A stretch of DNA of 18,229 bases from Chryseobacterium gleum (lineage in GTDB: Bacteria > Bacteroidota > Bacteroidia > Flavobacteriales_D > Crocinitomicaceae): the NCBI GenBank assembly GCA_943326825.2, contig CALPUT020000012.1, forward strand, positions 1 to 18,229. Reading direction: 5' to 3'. The notes beneath the pieces were generated by a model, which was given only the letters and a program-made list of their open reading frames with translations, did not search any database and was not told the origin of the DNA. The position numbers and the translations under genes were made by a program. This document shows, piece after piece, positions 6,260 to 12,726 of this stretch (its first letter is position 1; every line of letters starts with the position of its first letter).

Positions 6260-6767
6260 TCCGAAAAAGCTTAAAAATGCTAAAATTGCAATTTATGCTG
6301 CTTCCATTGCAATCCCTGTTGTAGTTGCAATTTTATCTGTTGTAAAGGTTGAAGGTTTTGATTTAACATTCTTACCTAAATTTTACGCTACAATAAATGG
6401 TGTTACAGCAGTTTATTTGATTATGGCTTTAATTGCTATTAAAAGAAAGAATCAAATGGCTCATAGACGTTATATTCGTCTTTCTTTGCTATTATCTTTA
6501 TTGTTTTTGGTTTGTTATGTTGCTTATCATATGACAAGTGATCCAACGCATTATGGAGGTTCTAATCCAATATTGTATTACTCTCTATTAATCTCTCATA
6601 TTATCTTGAGTATTGCAGTTGTTCCTTTGGTACTTTTTACTTATTTATTTGCTTGGCAAGGAAATTTTGAAAAACATAAAAGATGGACACGTTTTGCTTG
6701 GCCTTTATGGTTTTATGTTGCTGTAACAGGTGTTGTTGTTTATCTGATGATTGCTCCTTATTATTAA
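6240..6767 (+). CDS. DUF420 family membrane protein (probable haem-copper oxidase assembly factor)
   Basis: This 175-residue protein has five hydrophobic helices (about 14-36, 46-67, 79-98, 111-138 and 152-173). Histidines sit near helix ends and in helices (H75, H97, H104, H120, H146), including M-A-H-R-R-Y, A-Y-H and L-I-S-H. This fits DUF420, a family often encoded beside SCO and oxidase genes and related, as far as I recall, to firmicute proteins needed for oxidase maturation. The ATG at 6240 overlaps the SCO gene by 20 bases; an in-frame ATG at 6249 would shorten it by three residues, and the sequence does not decide between them. It is the last gene of the oxidase cluster. No clear terminator follows. 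Confidence 0.85.
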   Translation: MSTMITNPKKLKNAKIAIYAASIAIPVVVAILSVVKVEGFDLTFLPKFYATINGVTAVYLIMALIAIKRKNQMAHRRYIRLSLLLSLLFLVCYVAYHMTSDPTHYGGSNPILYYSLLISHIILSIAVVPLVLFTYLFAWQGNFEKHKRWTRFAWPLWFYVAVTGVVVYLMIAPYY

Positions 6768-6879
6768 TTAAGTTTTAAGATTGGCAGATTATAAATTCCA
6801 GATTGATAGATTTGTTTTTAGATGTTAGATGTAATTTGTAATGCATTTTTTTAGATTTTCAAAGTAACTTTTAAGGTGT
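6768..6879. other. AT-rich spacer with no gene
   Basis: Together with the relic and promoter region that follow, this makes a 445-nt stretch without an intact gene. I see no hairpin with a T-tract ending the oxidase cluster. One TAnnTTTG match (6807-6814, +) has no gene downstream at the usual distance and is probably chance. Confidence 0.5.
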
Positions 6880-7074
6880 TTAAAATCCATTAAGCATTGA
6901 ACCTAAAACTGATTGAAAAGAATGGCCAGCTTCGGTTAGTAAATATTCTACTGTAATTGGTGCTTTTTCTAATACTGTTGTTCGAATTATTCTGTTTATT
7001 TCGAGATCTTTTAATTCTTTAGAAAGCATTCGTGGGGTAATCTTAGAAATTTCGCTTTCAAAATCATTATTATT
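6880..7074 (-). pseudogene. Relic of an HxlR-family transcriptional regulator (C-terminal part only)
   Basis: The reverse strand encodes an open stretch of 64 residues ending at a TAA (6880-6882). It reads ESEISKITPRMLSKELKDLE and then E-K-A-P-I-T-V-E-Y-L-L-T-E-A-G-H-S-F. This is the recognition-helix and wing region of HxlR (MarR/DUF24-type) regulators: I-T-P-R-M-L-S-K-E-L, then P-x-x-V-E-Y-x-L-T-E-x-G. The conserved N-terminal half, with its C-P and G-K-W motifs, is absent. Reading further upstream gives an in-frame stop near 7118 and no HxlR-like sequence in any reverse frame I checked. The C-terminus is also slightly short. It lay divergent from the YceI genes, so it probably once regulated them. 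A product from the internal ATG would lack most of the HTH domain. Confidence 0.8.
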
Positions 7075-7101
7075 TTTTATAAGTATTTGATAATTAATAA
7101 G

Positions 7102-7115
7102 TATACAATTGTATA
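7102..7115. promoter_or_regulatory. Perfect 14-bp palindrome, candidate operator
   Basis: TATACAATTGTATA equals its own reverse complement. It lies between the HxlR relic and the YceI pair and overlaps the TTG (7109-7111) that would be the -33 element of the first promoter-like box. HxlR/DUF24 proteins typically bind short AT-rich palindromes over promoters, so it may be the relic's former operator. Chance is possible in DNA this AT-rich. Confidence 0.45.
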
Positions 7116-7134
7116 TTTATTTTTTTACAATGAT

Positions 7135-7166
7135 TACTTTTGTATCGCAAATATATTTTATATTTG
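7135..7166 (+). promoter_or_regulatory. Two -7 boxes ahead of the YceI pair
   Basis: TACTTTTG (7135-7142) and TATATTTG (7159-7166) both match TAnnTTTG. The first has a TTG at 7109-7111 with a 23-nt spacer. The second could use TTG 7140-7142 with a 16-nt spacer, slightly short, which would reuse the first box. They lie 70 and 46 nt before the YceI ATG at 7213, so the leader is longer than for most genes in the window. Confidence 0.5.
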
Positions 7167-7212
7167 TCTAGTAAATATATTACAGGGTAATTAAATAATA
7201 AATTAATAAAAA

Positions 7213-7791
7213 ATGAAAAAAGTAACAATTTTTGCTGTAGCAGCTTTCGCATTATTTTCTTTTGTGAAATTAGAAACAAGTTCATGGTCATCTGATAATG
7301 TTCATTCAACAATTGGATTTTCAATCAACCATTTAGGAATTAATGATGTTCAAGGTAGCTTCGTTAATTATGAGTCAAAAATTTCAAATACAAAAGAAGA
7401 TTTTTCTGATGCTAAAATTGAATTCTCTGCAGATGCTGCTTCAGTAAACACTGGTAATACAATGAGAGATGGGCATTTAAAAACTGCTGAGTTTTTTGAT
7501 GTGGAGAAATATCCAAAATTATCTTTTGTTAGTTCTTCATTAACGAAAGTTAAAGGAAATGTTTTCAAATTAGTTGGTGATTTAACTTTTCATGGTGTAA
7601 CTAAACCTGTAACGTTAGAAGCAGTTTACAATGGTTCAACAGTTCACCCAATGAATAAAAAATCAATTGCTGGTTTTAAAATTATAGGTTCTATTAAACG
7701 TTCTGATTTTAACTTTGGTGCAAGTACACCTGAAGCTGTAATTAGTGACGAAGTAAAATTAATTGCAAACTTAGAGTATGCTAAAAATTAA
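7213..7791 (+). CDS. YceI-family exported lipid-binding-like protein, paralogue 1
   Basis: This 192-residue protein has an N-terminal signal sequence (hydrophobic to about residue 18) and then a YceI lipocalin-like beta-barrel; known members bind polyprenoid lipids such as quinone-type isoprenoids. The family landmarks are all visible: W25 followed by D-N-V-H-S-T-I-G-F-S-I-N-H, then G-x-F near residue 48, V-N-T-G-N-T-M-R-D-G-H-L-K, F-F-D-V-E-K-Y-P-K-L-S-F, and G-D-L-T-F-H-G-V-T-K-P-V. Location is periplasmic or secreted. It overlaps the second YceI gene by 14 nt and follows a relic regulator. The exact ligand and any link to the oxidase cluster upstream are unknown. Confidence 0.93.
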   Translation: MKKVTIFAVAAFALFSFVKLETSSWSSDNVHSTIGFSINHLGINDVQGSFVNYESKISNTKEDFSDAKIEFSADAASVNTGNTMRDGHLKTAEFFDVEKYPKLSFVSSSLTKVKGNVFKLVGDLTFHGVTKPVTLEAVYNGSTVHPMNKKSIAGFKIIGSIKRSDFNFGASTPEAVISDEVKLIANLEYAKN

Positions 7792-8320
7792 GAATAATCT
7801 TTCTTTATTAATTGTAACGCTATCCATTTTATGGGTGGCGTTTGCTTTTATGACGAGTCAAGAATGGAAATTGACTAAAGACTATGCAATTGAATTTTCT
7901 AATAATGATGTAGCTGGAGTTTTCAAAGATGTAAAAGGTAATGTGACTTTTGATAAAGATCAATTAGCTACTTCTAAATTTGACTTCACGGTTGATGTAT
8001 CAAGTGTAAATACTGGTAATGAAGTTCAAAATGGACATCTAAAAAATGCAGATTGGTTTGATGTTAAAAATTATCCAAATGCTACTTTTACTACTTCTTC
8101 AATTGTTAACGTTGAAACTGGATATTTGGCAATTGGTATTTTTGAATTACACGGCGTAAAGAAAGAGTTATCTATTCCAATTTCATTTGAAGAAACTGAC
8201 GGAAAAGCAACTATTAAAGCAACATTTACTTTTAATAGAATAGACTATAAAGTCGGTAAAAAAGGAGATGGTGTTGACGAAATCATGAAAATTAATGTAA
8301 CAATTCCAATAACGAAATAG
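7778..8320 (+). CDS. YceI-family protein, paralogue 2 (diverged)
   Basis: This 180-residue protein has an N-terminal hydrophobic segment (about 8-25), a signal peptide or anchor, then a shorter YceI barrel. Shared motifs are V-N-T-G-N-E-V-Q-N-G-H-L-K, W-F-D-V-K-N-Y-P-N-A-T-F and L-H-G-V-K-K-E-L. The N-terminal family block differs: where paralogue 1 has D-N-V-H-S-T-I-G-F, this one has K-D-Y-A-I-E-F, so the His of that block is missing and the ligand pocket may differ. The ATG lies inside the upstream gene's 3' end (14-nt overlap), so translation is probably coupled. The stop codon lies inside a hairpin shared with the convergent gene. Confidence 0.88.
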   Translation: MLKIKNNLSLLIVTLSILWVAFAFMTSQEWKLTKDYAIEFSNNDVAGVFKDVKGNVTFDKDQLATSKFDFTVDVSSVNTGNEVQNGHLKNADWFDVKNYPNATFTTSSIVNVETGYLAIGIFELHGVKKELSIPISFEETDGKATIKATFTFNRIDYKVGKKGDGVDEIMKINVTIPITK

Positions 8321-8331
8321 TTATTGGAATT
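8302..8331. terminator. 12-bp hairpin enclosing the stop codons of two convergent genes
   Basis: Arms AATTCCAATAAC (8302-8313) and its exact complement (8320-8331) are separated by a 6-nt loop (8314-8319). The TAG of the second YceI gene (8318-8320) is in the loop and arm; the stop of the convergent nucleotidyltransferase gene (8330-8332) overlaps the other arm. No T-tract follows on either strand. It is a likely shared terminator or mRNA 3'-end stabiliser. Confidence 0.65.
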
Positions 8332-8653
8332 ACTCAAAATCAGATACTTTTTTGTAAATACTAATACCAACTCTATCGATATGATCTATTAATTCAATTG
8401 TTTTTATTTCGTGGTAGTTTAATATATCAAATTTATAAGGCAATAAGGTTTCCTCATTTAATATGTAACTAATATTATTTATTAGTTCAGAAGTAATTTC
8501 CGCCCCCTTTAAAGCAATATCAACGTCACTTCCATTTCTGTAATTATTTTTGGCTCTACTTCCAAAAATAACAGCTTCATTAATTGAAGGATATTGAGAA
8601 ATAAGATTAATAATCAATTCTAAATCATTTTTTCTTAAACCGAATTTATCCAT
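8330..8653 (-). CDS. MNT-domain nucleotidyltransferase, antitoxin of a HEPN/MNT pair
   Basis: This 107-residue minimal nucleotidyltransferase has the signature G31-S-R-A-K at the start of the active site, then G-S-D43-V-D45 and a third acidic residue D76 in K-F-D-I-L-N-Y. These complete the catalytic triad of the DNA polymerase beta-like superfamily. In type VII toxin-antitoxin systems such as HepT/MntA this enzyme transfers AMP units to a tyrosine of the HEPN partner and so silences it. It overlaps the HEPN gene by 8 nt, toxin first and antitoxin second, as usual. The catalytic residues are intact, so it is predicted active. It acts in the cytoplasm. Confidence 0.92.
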   Translation of the reverse strand: MDKFGLRKNDLELIINLISQYPSINEAVIFGSRAKNNYRNGSDVDIALKGAEITSELINNISYILNEETLLPYKFDILNYHEIKTIELIDHIDRVGISIYKKVSDFE

Positions 8654-9053
8654 TTATTTTTGTTTCAAAGAATAGGTGTAATTTTTTTAAGAGAGGAAAG
8701 TAATTTTTATGAATCAATTGCTCCATTTCATTTGCTTTTTCTTCATCATAAGTATGTGCAGTTAGATTTCTATCTTGTAATAATTCTAACCAACCATGAC
8801 CATTTTCAATAATGCCAATTTCAAAAGCTTGTTTGATAGCAGCTCTTGGACTTTTAACATCTTCAAAGCCTTGTTCTTCTAAATAATCTTTTAAAACTTT
8901 CCATGATAATTCGAAACTCATTTCAAAAAACTGAATGATGCCTGCTTTTTGAACAATATCTGGTGATTGTATTGTGAGTGCTTGTTCAAGATAATTCATA
9001 GACTTACTAAAATTACTAAATCTTTGTTTCCATCTAACATCAGGATTTTCCAT
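8646..9053 (-). CDS. HEPN-domain ribonuclease toxin-like protein (HI0074/HepT family)
   Basis: This 135-residue all-helical protein belongs to the family annotated as nucleotidyltransferase substrate-binding protein. The HEPN catalytic motif is complete: R95-N-L-T-A-H100-T-Y102 gives RX4HXY, whose Arg and His form the RNase site and whose Tyr is the residue modified by the partner MNT enzyme in characterised type VII systems. Upstream, F-F-E-M-S-F-E-L-S-W-K-V-L-K-D-Y-L and S-P-R-A-A-I-K-Q-A-F match the conserved helices of the family. A -7 box lies 17 nt before the ATG. Phage defence is a known role for some HEPN/MNT pairs, but nothing here shows the trigger. Confidence 0.9.
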   Translation of the reverse strand: MENPDVRWKQRFSNFSKSMNYLEQALTIQSPDIVQKAGIIQFFEMSFELSWKVLKDYLEEQGFEDVKSPRAAIKQAFEIGIIENGHGWLELLQDRNLTAHTYDEEKANEMEQLIHKNYFPLLKKLHLFFETKING

Positions 9054-9070
9054 GTTTTCAGTTTTTCATT

Positions 9071-9078
9071 CAAAGATA
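9071..9078 (-). promoter_or_regulatory. -7 box of the HEPN/MNT operon
   Basis: On the minus strand this is TATCTTTG, an exact TAnnTTTG, 17 nt before the HEPN ATG. No CAA (reverse-strand TTG) occurs at the expected -33 distance. Confidence 0.45.
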
Positions 9079-9154
9079 AAAAAATTGATGATTTGTTTTC
9101 ATCGAATTCAGCTTAATATAGCTTTCTATGAGTATTTATAATCACATTATAACT

Positions 9155-9886
9155 TTACAACCATCTAAACAAATCGGAGAACAATCGTTTTCCCCAAGGA
9201 GAATTTCCATATTCTTCTTCTAATTTCGTTTTCAATTCTTTATAAGTATACATTTTCTTTTTCTTTGAATTGATATTGAAAACTTCAGTTTTTGGATCAA
9301 TTATTTCAACTGATTTGGCAAAGTAAATAATTCCACCATCTTCTGTTGCTAAACCTAAAATTGTTCCTGGTAAACCCGAAAATCCTTCTGGTCCAACTGA
9401 TGGAACAATTGCATCTGTAAACCAAGCATAAATTCTTGTAGAATCATTTTTCTGCCAAATTGCCTTTCGACATTCATACTTACTGATTGTTCTTTTGTTA
9501 TCGGTAACTTTCCATGCTCTTTTAGATAAGGAATCTGAAACATAAATTTCTTGCCCCATTAAATTTAGGATGATTAAATTTTCACCTGTATTAGCATTTT
9601 GGTATACGGTATTCTTAGAAGTTGCCCAACTTAATGGATCAGCTTCATCGCTAATGATAGGTTTAAAAATAGAGCATGTATCCGTAAAATACAATTCAAA
9701 CATATCTGTTTTAGATTTTGTGTTTTGCAAATCTTTCATCATCGGTCCACGCATCGGTGAATCTTTGAATTTTTTCTCCAAATTTGTTTTACGCTCAAAG
9801 ACAATTTTACCAGCCGAAATTTGTCCGAATGAGATTCCACTTATCGAAAAAAGTAAAATAATAATTAATTTATTAATGCCAGCCAT
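9155..9886 (-). CDS. GLPGLI family exported protein
   Basis: This 243-residue protein has a signal peptide (about 1-21, ending near S-F-G-Q). The defining motif is F-S-G-L-P-G-T-I-L-G at residues 169-178, preceded by I-S-K-Y-E-C-R-K-A (from 134) and A-W-F-T-D-A-I-V-P-S-V-G-P, the usual order in this Bacteroidota family. It is expected in the periplasm or at the outer membrane; the molecular role of the family is not established. Its ATG lies inside the 3' end of the upstream outer-membrane protein gene (14-nt overlap), so the two are one unit and probably function together. The K-K-K-K stretch near residue 208 is an A-rich run rather than a recognised domain. Confidence 0.9.
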   Translation of the reverse strand: MAGINKLIIILLFSISGISFGQISAGKIVFERKTNLEKKFKDSPMRGPMMKDLQNTKSKTDMFELYFTDTCSIFKPIISDEADPLSWATSKNTVYQNANTGENLIILNLMGQEIYVSDSLSKRAWKVTDNKRTISKYECRKAIWQKNDSTRIYAWFTDAIVPSVGPEGFSGLPGTILGLATEDGGIIYFAKSVEIIDPKTEVFNINSKKKKMYTYKELKTKLEEEYGNSPWGKRLFSDLFRWL

Positions 9887-12623
9887 GGAAATCTTCTTCT
9901 TTAGTATTGTTATTGTTGAATTTGAATGTCAATTTTAGTAACATGTAACGAGAAATAATTTTCGTTTTATTATCTGTTATAACATTCCCGTTTACTTGTC
10001 TTTGAGCATTGATATTTTGATTTAACATATCATTTGCTTGTAAGCTTAAAATCAAGTTTTCAGTTTTTAAGAATGTTTTACTAATGTCTGCATTCCAAAT
10101 CAAGTAAGCTAAATTGTAACCGTTAGCTCTTTGTCCATTGATGGTATATGTTGCATCTGTATTAATTTTTAAATGCATCCAAGGCAATGTCCATTGAAAA
10201 GTAGCTTTGTATTCTTGCATCGTATATGGTTTACTTGAGAATGAACTTATCGTACTTTTTGGACTATTGTATGCTACATCTCCGCTGATAGAAATATACA
10301 ATGAATCAAATTTAAATTCTACTTCTAAATTCGGTGTGATGGATTGATTTACAGTTACGTTTTTTGCACCGTTAATAAAATTAGAATATTGAGAATATCC
10401 AGCATTGAAACTTGGAGAAATCTCTATGATTTTTTTGAATAATGGAAATCCAGAACCAAAGTTAGCATTGATGTTATAATTTCCATTTACATTGACTGTC
10501 TGAGAAGTTTGGCGACCATAGTTATCATAAGTCGTAGAATTTCCAAAGCCATTATTCGTATAATTCATACTCAAACCGGTCCATAAATATTTACCTGATA
10601 ATGCATTCCAAGTATTGAAATTAACATTAGCAGAATGACTAAATGAAGGTTTTAAATTGGGGTTACCTATTGAGATTTTGTTTGGATTTGTATTGTCTCG
10701 AACGGGTTGTAAATCATTGATAGATGGCTGATTTGCATTGGTGTTGTAATTAAATTTAAATCGTTTTGTCATACTCGGTTTGTATTGGTAAACAAAACGG
10801 GGAAGTACATTTGTGAAATTTTGATTAATGATTGTGTCAGTAATCAAATTGGTATTGACGATGTCTATATTTCTTAAACGAGCACCTGCAGTAACAGTAT
10901 GTTTTCTTGATTCGTAGATAAACATGGTGCTGAATCTGTTTTGATTTTTAATGTTACTGAAATTGTTAGAGAAAGTCGAATCAAAAGTTGATGTTATTCC
11001 AGTAATATTTCGTGTTTCTTTTCGTTGAGAACTGTTTCCATTCTCATACATATATTCAAATTCCGCTTTAATTTTCTTCGATAAAGGTTCTGTATACGTC
11101 AATTTTCCGTTGTTTGTTGTGGTATAATTTGCATTTAATTTTGATTGATCGGTTGTATCATTCAAACTTAAACCATTATAGTAGATATTTTTGTAATTCA
11201 AATTCCCTGTTGAATTGTTACCAGTATAATTTAGCTCATAAACAAATTTAATTTGTCTTCTTGGTTTTATGAATTTATGCAAATAAGTCATTTCGTTTTG
11301 AATACTTGTACTTGCCGATTTTGTCGAATTATTGATCGTATTGATTCGGGATAAGTTTTCTGTTTCAGTCAAGTATGAAGAGTAATCTTTAGAATCAGTT
11401 GAGCCGCTTGTATAAGTAACTTTAGGTTTAATTTCAAAAGTTGTCAATGAATCAATTTGAGTTAATAAATTAAAATTGAATGTATGTGATTCATTTACAG
11501 TGATTGTTCTAGTTGAATCATCTGAGTAATAACTGGTATCACTTAAAAAGTATTGTGAACGACTTTTAGATAAAGCATTTAATTGATAATTGTTATAGCT
11601 ATAATTAAATCCAATTTTAGTTTGTTTTTTCTTGCCAATTTTGTCTGTGAAATAGACTCCAGCTTTGAATGTCTTTGGAATACCATTTTTACTATTTCCT
11701 GAATTGAAACGAACCATCTCACCATCTTGATTCATAAAATTCCCACCTTCATTATCCAATCCAAATTTATTTAAATCACCATTTCCGAAATTGGATCGAG
11801 GAGTATTTGAACCTAAAGCAAAGACAGATATTTTCTGTGTTTTATTAAAGTTGTTAAGAAGTAATTCTGTTTCATAAAATCGATTGAGATCAGATGCCCC
11901 CGATATTTTTCCAAAGTAACCCTTCTTTGCATCCGCTTTCAGTTTTAAGTTCATTACTTGGATGGTTTCATCTTGACCATCGGTTGCATTTTCATTTTTT
12001 TTCTCGAAAACTTCAACTGTTTCAACACCTTTAGCACCTAAATTTTTTGTAGCAACTGTTGGATCTGAACCGAAAAATTCGTCACCATCAACTAAAACTT
12101 GAGTTATTTCTTTTCCTTGAGAAGTAATTTTTCCATCTTGATCAACTTTGACACCTGGTAACTTCTTCAATAGGTCTTCAACGACTGCATTTTGACCAAC
12201 TTTAAATGAATCAGCAACATAAACTAAAGTGTCACCTCTGAAATAGATAGGATTTCGATTGGCATAAATAATCACTTCATCAATTGCTTTCGATTTATAG
12301 GTCATTTTGATCATTGGTATATTTACTTCTTTATTGTCATTACTCCCAAAGATGAAAAAAGATTTATCGTCAAATCTTGGATGTGTAATTACCAATGTAA
12401 ATGTATCTATTGGAACATTTTTGAAATTGAATTCACCTTTTTCATTGGTACGCGTAAAATCTAAAAGAAGTGAATCTTTGATTCGAATCGCCATGGCCAT
12501 TGCTTTAGGTAGGGGAGTTGTTCCTGTAGAATCGAATACAGTTCCTGAAATTTTCATATTCTGAGAAAATCCTGAAACTGAAGTAATCAATAATAAAAGA
12601 AAAACTGCTATTAACTTTTTCAT
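9873..12623 (-). CDS. Large outer-membrane beta-barrel protein (CarboxypepD_reg, plug, barrel)
   Basis: This 916-residue protein has a signal peptide (1-21, ending G-F-S-Q). It then has a carboxypeptidase-regulatory-like beta-sandwich (about 23-105, I-S-G-T-V-F-D-S-T-G), a plug-like region with V-E-D-L-L-K-K-L-P-G-V-K-V and V-L-V-D-G-D-E-F-F-G (about 148-185), and a long C-terminal half of Asn/Ser/Thr-rich strands typical of OMP_b-brl_3 barrels. It is in the TonB-dependent receptor neighbourhood of Bacteroidota, but I cannot name a substrate and do not see a SusD partner. The C-terminus does not resemble a type IX sorting domain. It shares a 14-nt overlap with the GLPGLI gene. A TAAACTTG box lies 19 nt before the ATG. 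Confidence 0.87.
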   Translation of the reverse strand: MKKLIAVFLLLLITSVSGFSQNMKISGTVFDSTGTTPLPKAMAMAIRIKDSLLLDFTRTNEKGEFNFKNVPIDTFTLVITHPRFDDKSFFIFGSNDNKEVNIPMIKMTYKSKAIDEVIIYANRNPIYFRGDTLVYVADSFKVGQNAVVEDLLKKLPGVKVDQDGKITSQGKEITQVLVDGDEFFGSDPTVATKNLGAKGVETVEVFEKKNENATDGQDETIQVMNLKLKADAKKGYFGKISGASDLNRFYETELLLNNFNKTQKISVFALGSNTPRSNFGNGDLNKFGLDNEGGNFMNQDGEMVRFNSGNSKNGIPKTFKAGVYFTDKIGKKKQTKIGFNYSYNNYQLNALSKSRSQYFLSDTSYYSDDSTRTITVNESHTFNFNLLTQIDSLTTFEIKPKVTYTSGSTDSKDYSSYLTETENLSRINTINNSTKSASTSIQNEMTYLHKFIKPRRQIKFVYELNYTGNNSTGNLNYKNIYYNGLSLNDTTDQSKLNANYTTTNNGKLTYTEPLSKKIKAEFEYMYENGNSSQRKETRNITGITSTFDSTFSNNFSNIKNQNRFSTMFIYESRKHTVTAGARLRNIDIVNTNLITDTIINQNFTNVLPRFVYQYKPSMTKRFKFNYNTNANQPSINDLQPVRDNTNPNKISIGNPNLKPSFSHSANVNFNTWNALSGKYLWTGLSMNYTNNGFGNSTTYDNYGRQTSQTVNVNGNYNINANFGSGFPLFKKIIEISPSFNAGYSQYSNFINGAKNVTVNQSITPNLEVEFKFDSLYISISGDVAYNSPKSTISSFSSKPYTMQEYKATFQWTLPWMHLKINTDATYTINGQRANGYNLAYLIWNADISKTFLKTENLILSLQANDMLNQNINAQRQVNGNVITDNKTKIISRYMLLKLTFKFNNNNTKEEDFHGWH

Positions 12624-12642
12624 TTTGTAGCTTTTTACGCCT

Positions 12643-12650
12643 CAAGTTTA
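12643..12650 (-). promoter_or_regulatory. Variant -7-like box (TAAACTTG) before the outer-membrane protein gene
   Basis: Read on the minus strand this is TAAACTTG, one mismatch from TAnnTTTG, 19 nt before the ATG. The same octamer lies 18 nt before subunit III paralogue 2. No clear -33 TTG was seen. Confidence 0.3.
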
Positions 12651-12726
12651 AGGATACTTTCTTAAATCTGTAACATAAAAAGTATTATTGGTTAAAAATA
12701 TAAGATAGGTGGTATCTAAAAAGGAA

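Noticed and set aside
6807..6814. TAGATTTG as a plus-strand promoter
   Set aside because: No plus-strand gene begins within a plausible distance; the first start is about 400 nt away behind better boxes.
7094..7324. Minus-strand open frame across the YceI promoter region
   Set aside because: Its AT-rich translation has no domain, it runs antisense into YceI, and it does not supply the missing N-terminus of the HxlR relic.
9570..9938. Plus-strand open frame opposite the GLPGLI gene
   Set aside because: It is antisense to a gene with a clear family motif and has no recognisable sequence of its own.
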